From Juglans regia (Eukaryota > Streptophyta > Magnoliopsida > Fagales > Juglandaceae), in contig NC_049909.1 in the NCBI RefSeq assembly GCF_001411555.2, positions 19,330,623-19,394,622 of the forward strand: 64,000 nt of DNA. The letters are read 5' to 3'. Under the pieces are notes generated by a model. It made no database searches, had not been told where the DNA came from, and saw nothing but the letters and a program-made list of their open reading frames with translations. Made by a program: the position numbers and the translations under genes. Within the stretch, counting starts at the first letter, position 1. Each line of letters opens with the position of its first letter. Shown in pieces: positions 13,023 to 23,064 of this stretch.

Positions 13023-13253
13023 ATGCTTGATAATATGCTCAAAACTTTCGTAGTCTACTGCAAACAATTGCTAATTGGCTCTTTCAACAAGGTTGTGCCA
13101 TGGAGGCTTCTAATCACGCAGAAAGCTTTCATATTCGGAAGATCATGGACTCCTACTTCTCGTCCAATGGGAGCAACACCGGATTCGATTTCGAGTCCGA
13201 CTCGGACTTCCCATTTTCCGTCAACAACAGCATCTTCTCCGATCGAGTTCTGA
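13023..13253 (+). promoter_or_regulatory. Possible upstream ORF overlapping the chimera start
   Basis: An ATG 77 nt upstream of the main ATG opens a 76-codon frame that overlaps the chimera start in another frame. The same frame is present in copy B (25125-25355). If the transcript includes it, it would be expected to lower translation of the main frame. No TSS is known, so it may lie outside the mRNA. A CTAGCTCCCTCGT segment is repeated just upstream (about 12924-12996). Confidence 0.3.
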
Positions 13254-14774
13254 GGCTTGAGATAATTCCCGATTCGCCCGAGACATACTCGGAAGGCGAA
13301 GGTTGCACGGTCGACACTGCCGAGAAGGTGGAGAACAAGACTGGTACGTACGTAAGAGTTTATCTCACTGCCATGCAATGATACATACTTTTTTTATGTA
13401 TTTCATCGTACGTACGTATATATTATACTATACATATGTATATATATTATATATTTATGTCTATATGGTTCATCGTGTTTATATATATATATATTTTTTT
13501 GATTATGTATAGCATGAATAAATTATATTTATTTTACTGCAGATTCATCTTGGAGCATGGATTGCTCAACTCTTCTTAGCATCAAAATCATACACATAAG
13601 TTCTCCAGTTTTAGCGGCAAAGAGTAAATTTTTTCGTAAGGTGAGGCGCGACGGTTCTAATTCATGTTGTTTAGGGATACGAAATTGATATACGTGTGCC
13701 CAACTTTTAACATAATAATATTTTAAACGAGTGATATTTTTGTAAAATAATTTATAAAATATTAATATCATTTTATAAAAATACCTTCATTTTAAAAAAT
13801 AATAATCTTGAGATATCCATTAATTAATGGATATCCATTAATTAAACTTTTTTCTCTTGACATTAGTAGATATAAAAAAATCTATTCATCATTCTATTTT
13901 TCATCATCTTCTCCTAATCTCACGGTCTATTTTTATTGACTCGTTGGTTTCCTACGCCTTTTGCAGCTGTTTTCAAATGGCATGATCAAAGAGTCAAACC
14001 AGCGCCATGTAACTCTACGGATGCATGCATCTGGTAATGATCACACAGTACTCTTTCTTTTTCTTTTTCGTTCCAGTGCTTGTTCAAGATAGCTCGGCTT
14101 TTTGCATGTGTTTGTGTAGGCGGTAGCTTCTCTTGATCTTGACATAATACATACTAATAATTACCGTTTCTTATTATCTCACTGGAGCAGAAGCAGCAGT
14201 ACTCGTCGAGATTCTTCATTTTCTGAATAGTAGCATCTTGGAGCCCAAACACAAGAGACCTCTTTTGGTTCGATGGATTCCTCCCTCTTTTGGCAAGTTT
14301 AAGTTAAATGTGGACGGGGCATCCAAGGGTAATCCTGGTTTAGCTGGCTGTGGAGGGGTTCTTAGATCCCATTGTGGCTTCATGTTTGCCTTTTCACGCT
14401 GCTTGGAAGTTGGAACCAGCATCTATGCAGAACTGTCTGCCTTAAAGTATGGCTTGATGACTTGCTATCAACTGAATATAACTCATGAAGTGGTGGTAGA
14501 GACGGATTCGATGTTGGCAGTAAACTGGCTTAAGAATGACACACGGCCTCCTCAGCAATATTCTGATCTCTGGGAAGATATCTTGCAACTTCACAATCAC
14601 TTGTCTTGTGAGGTCATCCACGTATATCGGGAGGGGAATCATCTGGCTGATGGACTTGCAAATTATGGAGCAGCAGGAAATGATGCATCATTCTCTTACC
14701 TGTCTCAACTTCCCAAACATTTATTGGCAACTTTTGCACTTGATAGAGCTGGAGTTCCATGCCTTCGACAATAG
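13100..14774 (+). CDS. Chimeric BTB (LRB/POB1 front half)-RNase H gene, copy A
   Basis: Four exons: 13100-13343, 13543-13640, 13967-14033, 14191-14774. All introns are GT-AG, with phases 1, 0 and 1. They join to 330 codons plus TAG with no internal stop. Residues 1-153 match the POB1/LRB gene at 31354: the FSDRVLRLEIIPD block, then MDCSTLL..HISSPVLAAKS..F, LFSNGM and RHVTL of the BTB fold. LRB exon 2 (acidic linker) and most of the 5' part of LRB exon 3 are absent. At 14240/14241 the LRB-like sequence stops inside an exon, and a LINE-type RNase H (RVT_3) follows in frame. Its acidic residues D178, E217, D242 and D290 are present in the motifs LNVDGASKGNPG, YAELSAL, VETDS and HLADGLAN. BACK and C-terminal LRB domains are missing. 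An AATAAA is near 14865. Function is unknown; a protein that binds BTB partners and carries nuclease activity is inference. Confidence 0.78.
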
Positions 14775-15047
14775 TACTTTGTGATCTTTGTTCATGATGT
14801 ATATACATTGGATGTATAACTTGATGTAAGGATGGTTTTCCTCAACCAAAAATGAGGGTACTTCAATAAAAATGAAGTAGTTCTATAATTTTTTATTTTT
14901 ACTTTTAAAAATGAACTACACTTATAATTTGTCAAGAATGACGGCGCTGATCTAGTTGTGATGTGAGAAATGTATCATCCATTAATGATCTCTCTCCACC
15001 TTCAGACTATATTATATATGACATTGAGCTAGCCGATCGAAATGGGT

Positions 15048-16400
15048 TGTGTAAGAAAGCACAGTGGAAAAATACTTCAAGCTCAGCTTATAAAATTGCT
15101 CCACAAATTCTTCCAGATTGACAAATCTCCAACGTTTCCTTTTAGTGGTGAAGTGTACTACATAATATAAAATTATAGTAACACTTACAAATCCACAACT
15201 TAAATATCTTATCAAGAGAAAACAAAAGAGAGAGAGAGAGCTTTTTCTGTATTTCAAATGGTTCAAAAAACCAATTGGGGAGGACTATATATAGTCCACC
15301 TACACACGGCTGGCCTTCAAGGCCAACCATTGCAACGGTATGTAACGTATGTCATTAAGCCATCCGTTACAAGTCAAGTAACGTATGGCTTAATGCCATA
15401 CGTTACTACAACCTGAAGGGAGGGGTTCAGCCCACGTGGGGCGCCCCTCCTACCCTCCTGCTAACATCTCTCACTCGCACACATTGGGCATGACCCCAGG
15501 TCTATATCTCTATAATGTTCTCAATCTTGTTCATACAAATAAATAGGACGTGCGACCACCAAGCACATTTATAGAAAGGTAGGAGTACATACACCAAATC
15601 TCTCCCAGAGAAGACCAGCATAGTAACATCCCTAAAGTGTCCGGTCATGTCCTAGACTCATTCGATCGCATCAAGATCAAGCATTTTCGAACCCTCTTGA
15701 GTTAAAAAAAAAAATTCAAAACAATGTTTGACTACTTCCAAATAATTTCAATGTGTTCACAACCTTAGCGTCATAGTTTGACATCAGCAAACACAATTGA
15801 AGATACGATATCGAAGAATCTTTCCTTTGCACTCATATCACTCAATTTTGGTTGAACTGCTTTCCCAGCAATGCGTCTTTAGCCCGTATCAATCATGGTC
15901 ATAGACAACATGCCAAAGTAGCGGACATCATAACCTCTATTTCGTGACATAGTCAAAAGTAAATGACATTTTAAAAAAATGAGACTCACATAGTGAGAAA
16001 GAGGGGAACCTTTTACTCACTTACTCATATGGTCATATAAGTACATGTAGTATAAAACACATGCTACGGTGGATTTCTCTTTTTCAAAGAGCATATGTCT
16101 ATATCAACACCGTACAGATCTTAGTCTAGCCGCTCCTTAAGCGTCTAACCAGAATTCTTCTATTTGCACGCCTCAATGGCGTCAAAGAGGAACTCGCATC
16201 TAGCTAACTACAGGCTACATGGATGGTGGGAAAATCCATGCATAGTCCTATCAATGAACCTCATCTTAGCCCCCACTAAGGCAACATAACTTTGTGTCAA
16301 CCAATTTATACATTTGGACAAGTACCTAGGGACACAATGTCTCATCTCTACTTGCTACTTAAGCGCTAGAGACGATCGCTTGTGTGAGTGAGCCGATCTA
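15048..16400 (-). mobile_element. Copia 3' terminal region / LTR, TE2
   Basis: It begins (plus sense) with TGTGTAAGAAAGC exactly where unit U stops. Read on the minus strand it therefore ends ...TTACACA, as an LTR should. It lies just downstream of the Copia RNase H and holds no coding sequence. The internal boundary could not be fixed: I see no second LTR in the composite to compare with, because the Copia 5' end is replaced by Gypsy-type sequence. The length of up to 1.35 kb is approximate. Confidence 0.6.
15342..15406. repeat. Twin 29-nt hairpins in the LTR
   Basis: Two adjacent 29-nt inverted repeats at 15342-15370 and 15378-15406. The second has perfect 12-bp arms (gtaacgtatggc / gccatacgttac) round a 5-nt loop. 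The first has the same GTAACGTATG..CGTTAC plan with a few mismatches. They share sequence, so one arose from the other. They may be protein- or RNA-level signals of the element. Confidence 0.85.
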
Positions 16401-16526
16401 AGCCTGTTGACATATCTTTTGTGTGTATTAGAAAAAAAATACGATAAAGACAAGAACTGAATCATATTGTATTAATATCCCAAAGGAAATGTTACATCTT
16501 AATGTCATTTGAAACATAAATTACAT

Positions 16527-17060
16527 TTACAGTTTACGCAGTCCTAAATTCCTAACATGAGCTTCAAAGACATCTCTTACAATAGGCTTCATTAAGGGAT
16601 CAACAACCATGCAACTCGTAGAAAGGTGTTTCAGAACCACTCCCTTTTGCGCTACCATGTTTTTGATGTTGTGATATCTGATATCTATGTGTTTGGTTCT
16701 TCTATGATACTTTGAGTCCTTAGCATATGCGAGAGCTGTCATGCAATCGCAGAATATCATCTCCGGATCTGAAGTATCCGTGCCAATATCTAAATGCTTG
16801 AGGAACCTCTGTAACCAAACAGCTTCTTGAACTGCTGCAGAACAAGTTATGTATTCTGCTCCCATGGCGGATAAAGCTATACAGGATTGTTTCTTAGTAC
16901 TCCATGCAATGGCGCCTTTGTTGAGTAGAAAGACATTCTCAATGGTTGATTTGCGCTCTTCTAGATCACTGCTCCAATCAACATCACTGTAACCTCTTAG
17001 CTGCAAATCTGAACTCTGATAGCACAACACATAGTCCACAGTTTCCTTGAGATATCGCAT
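16527..17060 (-). pseudogene. Copia RNase H domain, TE2
   Basis: The minus-strand frame contains the Copia RNase H landmarks: GYSDVDWSSD, ALSAMGAEYI, DCMTALAYAKD and HRRTKHIDIRYH. This is the C-terminal part of Copia Pol. It is separated from the RT frame (17249-18223) by a degraded stretch with a stop and a short deletion near 17165 relative to TE1, so no continuous Pol can be made. This RNase H is unrelated in sequence to the one fused to the BTB gene in U2 and U3. Confidence 0.88.
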
Positions 17061-17248
17061 AATCCTCTTACCTGTTTTTCAGTGAGCTAGTCCAGGATTA
17101 GATTGGAATCTACTCACTAAGCCAACTGTATAGTATATGTCTAGCCGAGTACACATCATTGCAGAGTATCCACAACATTAGCATAAGGGACACAAGTCGT
17201 CTTTTCCTTTTCTCTTTGAGTCTTAGGACACAACTCTTTGGACAAATT

Positions 17249-18223
17249 CTAGCTTCTTGCAACATGGGTGTCAATGGATTTACATCCATTCATTAGGAAG
17301 CGCTCGAAAACTTTCTTTATGTAAGTTTGTTGGGACAAATACAAAAGTCTCTTTGAGCGATCTCTGTAGATCTTAACTCCCAAAATGTATTCTACCTCAC
17401 CCATATCATTAATCTCAAAATTGAAGGATAACCATTCTTTTGTGGCGACTATCAACCCTTTATCATTTCCAGCTAATAGTATGTTGTCAACATACACTGA
17501 CAACATAATGAAACTCTTCTTGAACCTTTTGACATAGACACAATGGTCCTCTGTGATCATCGTAAACCCATTCGAGAGAATGGCTCGATGGAATCTGAGG
17601 TACCATTGTCTAGATGATTGCTTTAGGTCATATATAAATCGTTTGAGCTTGCACACTTTGCACTCTTGACCTTTGACCACAAAACCCGTTGGTTGATCCA
17701 TATAGATCTCCTCATCTAGTTCTCCATTGAGAAATATTGTCTTAATGTCCATATGATAAATTTTCAAATCCATGTTTGCTACTATAGCTAAAATTAGGCG
17801 AATTAAGGCAAACGTCACCACTGGTGAAAATATTTCCTCATAGTCTATACCCTCCTGTTGGATATATCCTTTCACCACTAAGCGAGCTTTGTACATATCT
17901 ATTGATCCATCCAACTTGCGTTTGACCTTAAGAACCCATTTGTTCCCAATAGTCTTACGCATTGTCGGTAGATCAACCAGATCCCAAACCTGGTTAGCCT
18001 TCATAGACTCAATCTCATCATTAAGAGCTTTCATCCACTTATCTTTATTAAAATATGAGAGAGCCTCATGAATTGTCCTATGCTCGTCATCATCATGCAG
18101 AGCTACCATAAAAGTTTCCCCTTCAATCTCAAAACAATGACGGAGAGTACTTTCATGTGTGCTTCTACGCAGCTGAGGTTGTTGTAATTGATTGACAAGT
18201 AGTGTGCTCCCACTTGGATTCAA
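17249..18223 (-). pseudogene. Copia reverse transcriptase, TE2
   Basis: A 324-codon frame with the Copia RT landmarks: WVLKVKRKLDGSIDMYKARLV, QQEGIDYEEIFSPVV, MDIKTIFLNGELDEEIYM, LKQSSRQWYLRFH and the active-site strand. The strand reads YVDN rather than YVDD (in SVYVDNILLAGND), so a catalytic Asp is lost. The N-terminal part holds the linker between integrase and RT. It is more intact than in TE1, but the altered active site and broken neighbours make it non-functional. Confidence 0.88.
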
Positions 18224-18256
18224 ATCCTTTTTATAATTTGTAAGAGTTTGAAGAAT

Positions 18257-19173
18257 TTATTCATTATTCTCAACTAAATTCCTTGAAGCACTTTCTTCTT
18301 GTTCCACAATCTCATGAAGTTCTAAACTCCTATCAACCTCATCTCTACTTGGAAACTCATTTTCAATAAAATCCACATCTCGTGACTCAATCTCGGTCAA
18401 ACTTCCATCAGATTGTTCACCTATCAACACATACCCTTTAGAGTGTTCTGAGTACCTTATAAAGGTACACTTCTTCCCTTTAGGGCCTAACTTCTCATAC
18501 TTATTAGAAATATCGTGAACAAAACCCATTGAACCTCATGGTCGCAAGTTACTCAAATTGAATTTCTTGTCGGTCCATAGTTTATATGGGACGGAAGTTA
18601 CTAATTTGGAGGGTACTCGTTTAAGAATGTAGGCAGTAGTAAAAAATGCATCCCCCAAAAAGAAATTGGTAGGTTTGCTTGTGTCATCATTGACCTAACC
18701 ATCTTAAGCAGAGTTCGATTTCTCATTTCCGCCATGCCATTTTGCTGTGGCGTAATCGACATCGTCAACTGTCTTTTGATTCATTTTTCATCACAGAATC
18801 TTTTAAATTGCTCAGGGAGATATTCTCGTCCTCAGTCAGTTCTTAGAGTTTTTAAACTCTTGTCTAACTGATTCTCAACCATTCTTAGAAATCGCCTAAA
18901 ACATTTCAGTGCTTTAGACTTATGGGAGATTAAGTAAACATGACCGTAATGTAAAAAATCATCTATAAATGTGATGAAGTAGACACCTCCGTATCTTGCC
19001 CTCACACTCATTGGATCATAGATGTCTAAGTGGACTAATTGCAGTGGAAACGATGCCTTAGTGGCTTTTCCAAACGGTTTTCTCTTAATTTTTTCCATTA
19101 GACAATATTCACATGTGGGCAAGATGACATTAGCAAGATTTCCTGTAGGACCTTCTCTAGCTAACCGAGCCAT
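18257..19173 (-). pseudogene. Copia integrase region, TE2 (fragmented)
   Basis: Two open pieces, 18832-19173 and 18257-18529, are joined by a degraded stretch. The first has the CEYCLM part of the HHCC zinc site, the core motifs VHLDIYDPM and TFIDDFLHYGHVYL, and ends at LKTLRTD. The second matches the Copia integrase C-terminal region (GPKGKKCTFIRYSEHSKGYV). Stops between them break the DDE domain. Confidence 0.8.
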
Positions 19174-19206
19174 TCTATCTTACTTTATATGGTCAAGTCT
19201 AGCATG

Positions 19207-19893
19207 TCATTTATATGAATCCAAATTGTCAGATGTAGAAAGAAAAACAACAGACTCATTCATATTTGAATAATCCAAATTCAATACCATAAAACCATAT
19301 TGAAGAAAAGTTTTACCATAAAACACATGGCCCAAATAAAAGGAAACATAATTATTTTCAAATACAGTTCGAAAACCAAGTCTTGATAGAGTGACTACAC
19401 AAAATAAGTTTCGTCGGATCTTGGGAGCATATAGCCTATTGTGGATGAAAATAGTGCGACCACCCCGCAAGTCCAACTTGTACATACTAAGTCTCAGTAC
19501 CTCTACGCTAGCTCCATTCTTCACCATGATATCACGACTCTCAGCTACTATCCGACAATACTCCACAAATCTGACTCTATCTCGTGCTATGTGTTCGGTC
19601 GCTCCTGAATCAACAGTCCACACATGATAGGTATGAGCAACCATCACATGACTAGTTACAAAAATAATGCGAGAAAAGTCAAAGTGTACCTTCTTCGACT
19701 TAGTGCAATTACGAGCGAAGTGGCCATTCTTTCCACAGTTGAAGCACTCTAATTTTGACTTATTCTTCTCGAGCTTGCCCCTATTGCTGCTCTGAGAAGT
19801 TCCTGACACATTTTTAAATTGTCTAGCAATTATCACATTCTTGGACTTCTTGCGCCTCGGCCTCAATGCCTTGCATGACCCAGAATCAACCAC
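19207..19893 (-). pseudogene. Copia zinc knuckle and protease, TE2
   Basis: A 228-codon frame with a CCHC knuckle (CFNCGKNGHFARNC), then the aspartic protease motif VDSGATEHIARD, then the GAG-pre-integrase region (GGRTIFIHNRLYAPKIRRNL). It is the best preserved part of the Copia half. The equivalent TE1 frame (6986-7426) is shorter because a frameshift cuts off the knuckle. Confidence 0.85.
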
Positions 19894-20003
19894 ATAGACC
19901 GTATGATTGGGCTTAGCAGCCTTTAGGCACTCAGCCTACATTTCCAAGTAACGCGAGACATCATCAAAGTGTTTAATATTCTCGTTATGCGTCATGTTCT
20001 GGC

Positions 20004-20306
20004 TCATATTCTCTCAAGAATTCGACAGTGATGGACTTGTTGTTCATTAATCATGTTGTTTTCTGCCGACTTAAGTTCGCGGATCATGGTTGACATAACC
20101 CTAAGATACTGCTTCATAGTGTGGTCAGAGCGCATCTTATAAGAGTCAAACCTCATGGTTAATCCACGCAACCTAGTGGCTGAAGTTCTACCAAACTTCA
20201 ACTTCAAAGCCTCCCACATGCTTTGGGTAGTGTCATAGATCTCGGTAGCCGTGGCCTGGGCTTGATCCAGACCTGAGGGCGGAGGTAGTGAGCCCTCTGC
20301 TACCAA
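20004..20306 (-). pseudogene. Copia gag (UBN2-type) fragment, TE2
   Basis: A frame of 100 codons with the UBN2 gag pattern SMWEALKLKFGRTSATRLRGL and a coiled-coil-like ...MKQYLRVMSTMIRELKSAENN. The normal gag N-terminus, 5' leader and 5' LTR are absent. Immediately upstream (above 20310) the sequence turns into the Gypsy-type block. The same truncation occurs in TE1 at 8083. Confidence 0.8.
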
Positions 20307-20310
20307 AGAG

Positions 20311-23064
20311 GATCAGGGACCGACAGTCACCAGCTGCCAAGAAAAATTTGGAGGAGATTCCTAAGTCTCGTCGCACGACCCGCCATTAGAGTCGAAACAA
20401 TGGATTCCTCGTCATCGCTCAGATCGATGACCGGGGGAGCAACCTCTGGCATGATCCGAACCAAGGCAGGGGAAGCTTCGGGAACCAGATCCTCGTCATT
20501 GTCGCCCCCAACACTCCACCCTTCTCTGTCTTGAAGGGGAGATCCATCAGGCCCTTCCTCAGGGCTTCCAGTTTCGAAGGGACTAGGCTCTGTCTCCCGC
20601 AATCCCGGTTCGTGCATGGAGTCACCATCGTCACCAGCCTCGTCCCAGGAAACATTTGTCTTGGGATGAATTTCAAAGGGGCTTGGTACAGGATTTTTGA
20701 AAGGAGGTAGCTCGGCCGTTCGTAGCCTGGTCGACGAGTCGTCTCGAGCAGACGCAACAACAGTCTCCTCCTGGAGAGTGTCCTCGAAGAAGGAGAAGGT
20801 TGTAAACGAGTTCGGCTTGTGGGGAAAGGGATGCGCCAGGGAGGCAAAGAAGGCTGCCTGAAGGTCGCAAGCCTCCAAGTCTTCTTCAAAGTGAGGCAGC
20901 AGGCTTTAAGAGGGCTCCGCCACGAGGGAGCTGGTGGAGGCGGAAGGATCGTCGGCAGAAACTGGGCCCCTCGGGAAGGAGGTGGTCCCCCATGACGAGG
21001 GGACTGGAGCATCCGCTTGGGTATATCCCTGCCGCTGAGACGAGCGGGCGAGCGCTCCAGACCCTCTAACCCGACTCGCGGGTGGAGTAGAACCCCTAGC
21101 AACGTTGCTTGGTGGAGGAGAGTTGTGCCGCACCCGTGGCCGCTTGGCCTGACCACAGGAAGGGCGTGCAGCTCTCTTCCGGCGAGGGGGGCAGACGTAT
21201 AGAGGGGGGACACTGCCCAAAAAATTCCTTCCGACAGCATACAAGCGATCGGGGGACGACAAGTAGTAGTGGATGTTTTCGTCGGAGAGAACGACATCTG
21301 TATTCGATTCTCTGGGATGAGCCCTCACCTAGGCCGTAACCAATTCGTACCGGGCCTCCTCCCGTCTGTTGAGGGTAAGCTCTAAGCTCTCGGCTGACGG
21401 AGGGTACCCCCAACTTGCCTGGACGGGGAACTCTTGGTGAGGGGCCTCCCCTTCAGGGTACTCCCAGCCCGAGCCGGACACGAAAAAGAACTTGCGCGAC
21501 CACTCTTTGATACTCTAGTGACGCTGCTCGAGCGAAGCTATCTTGCGAGTAGAAGATCGGGCTTGGAAGCTGACAATGTTGCCCGAGCGGTAGACGAGCC
21601 GATACGCATAGAAGAATTCCCTTGGCGTCAAGTTGGGATATTCTTCGGAGGTCTTGCTTAGCACCATCTTGTAGATAATGCAACTGGAGATCAAGAGGCG
21701 CCACGCATTGGGGTGCAGCTGTGTCGGGGCCAACCCGAGGATGTTCAAGACTTCTCGCACAGGGCAGTGGAACGGGAGGCGAAGGCCGTTGGTGAACATC
21801 AACTGGAACAAAGCAACCCTCATCGCAGTGCCGTCGGAACCCACTAGATGTTCACACAGTGGCATCTCCAAAACCACGGAGGAGGGAATTCTATACTTAG
21901 AGCGAAACGTCCTAAGGTCAGCACCAGTCTGACCAGTAACGGAGGATACCCAACGCCTGCCCCCAAAGAGCGGAGTAGCGATGTCCATGGAAGCCATCGA
22001 GTGTGCGAGGAGAAGGCTGTTGAATGAAAGGAAGTGAAGAATGAGAGAGTGGCTGGGAAATTGACAGCAAAGGGAGAAGACGAAGCAACAGGTGGGAAGG
22101 CAAAGGTAGAAGGAAGGAAGACAGGGGGGATGAACGACTTAAATAGCGAAGAAACAGGTAGGTGGAAGCTCGGGAAGCAAAACGACACCAGGGTCAGTGA
22201 CGTCTGATAGCGCCACGCGGCGCAGATGGCCGTCGGAGGGGTGAAACAGTACAAGACACGCACAAGAAAGGTGTCAGGGCAGTCAGAGGTGCAGTCTGCA
22301 CGTCTCATCAAGCCTCGAGAAGCTGGACGGTTACAGGGGCAAAGAGACGCATTTACTAACCCTCAGGAACGAGGAGCTGCCCGCGCTTCTCATAAGCCCT
22401 AGGGAAGTCGAATCGACAGACACTGAGCCGTCTCCAAGAAGCAGTAGGAGAAGACCCGAAGCGACGGGGATCAAAGGAACCGACCAGAATGAGGAAGGCT
22501 GGAATTCCCACCACGTGTCTGTAGTAGAAATTCGTGAGGTACTGTGAGGGAAGGCCCACTCCCGTAGGGCCCATGTCTAAGAAAGCCAAGGCCCATTTTC
22601 AAAGGGCCAAAGCCTAGGAAGGCTGAACCACAAAGCTCGGGCCCAAGTAGGGAAGCCAAGGACTTGGGGCGAGAGGGTCAAGAAGTCAAGTAAGCAAGGG
22701 ACCGGTCTATCCGAGCCTGTCAATTCAGGGTCTGGGAGGATCGGGGTCAGCCAAATCAAGTTACCAGGCCAGGTGGGCAACACATCATCATGCCCCCGAC
22801 CCCAGAGTCCCAAATCCCAGGCACGAGCCAACCCATATCGATGTCAAGAAATTCGACGCATAGTGGAGCGTCTCATGAGCCAAGGACGACTGGCCCGCAA
22901 TCTTACATCTCCTAGCATAACAGAGAAATGGTGGCCGTGCAGACGTAGGACAACAAACACGATGCAATCCCTCGTTAGGCCATAGACTAGCCCCCACTAA
23001 GGCGACAGAGAATGGGTGGTGGCAAGCCTGACATCTGACACGCCACGATCTCCCTCGCATAGAA
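20311..23064 (-). mobile_element. Gypsy-type 5' region with gag-like ORF, TE2 copy
   Basis: The TE2 counterpart of 8084-10948. Reading from 23064 on the minus strand: a GC-rich leader of about 1 kb, a PF04195-like gag frame from 21997, then a Pro/Ser-rich frame to about 20327. It lacks a segment of about 114 bp that TE1 has, with no frame change. The edge with unit U3 lies near 23064 (catagaactctttttt). No Gypsy polymerase is present, so it is a fragment, fused at about 20310 to Copia gag. Confidence 0.75.
21515..21997 (-). pseudogene. PF04195-like gag-type ORF, TE2
   Basis: A 160-codon frame beginning MASMDIATPLFGG. It carries RIPSSVVLEMPLCEH, NGLRLPFHCPVREVLNILGL and PNAWRLLISSCIIYKMV, the pattern of the plant 'putative gypsy type transposon' domain. 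It stops at a TAG near 21515 where TE1 has TCG, while TE1 has a TAG further upstream where TE2 has CAG. Each copy therefore preserves the part the other lost. Downstream frames (20906-21328, 20327-20878) continue the Pro/Ser-rich tail in pieces. Confidence 0.65.

Larger units (their letters stand above)
10949..15047. repeat. Tandem unit U, copy 2 (complete)
   Basis: A unit of about 4.1 kb that is collinear with U3 (23065-27137) over its full length and with U1 over its first half. It is AT-rich on the left; the BTB-RNase H gene is at 13100-14774. It ends at gaaatgggtt, where the terminal TGTGTAAG of the Copia 3' region begins. In U3 the same point runs on into different sequence (cagacctaat), so 15047/15048 is a real insertion or junction edge. 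The microsatellite near 12460 differs in length from U3, and small indels are scattered through the spacer. Confidence 0.9.

Noticed and set aside
13023..13253. ATG at 13023 as the true start of the fusion gene
   Set aside because: Its frame does not match POB1/LRB and ends inside exon 1. The frame from 13100 matches the family.
14238..14774. The RNase H frame as a stand-alone gene or plain transposon remnant
   Set aside because: It has no ATG at its start and is contiguous and in frame with BTB sequence in the same exon. Splice phases join cleanly to three upstream exons in both copies.
2336..15047. Unit U as a giant 4.1-kb LTR of the composite element (LTR-internal-LTR array)
   Set aside because: U has no TG..CA ends, contains an intron-bearing host-derived gene, and the Copia half already has its own terminal region at 15048. 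Segmental duplication explains it better.
16527..17060. The flanking Copia RNase H as the source of the fused RNase H domain
   Set aside because: The motifs differ: Copia type has YSDVDWSSD and HIDIRYH, the fusion has LNVDGASKGNPG and HLADGLAN, which is LINE/RVT_3 type.
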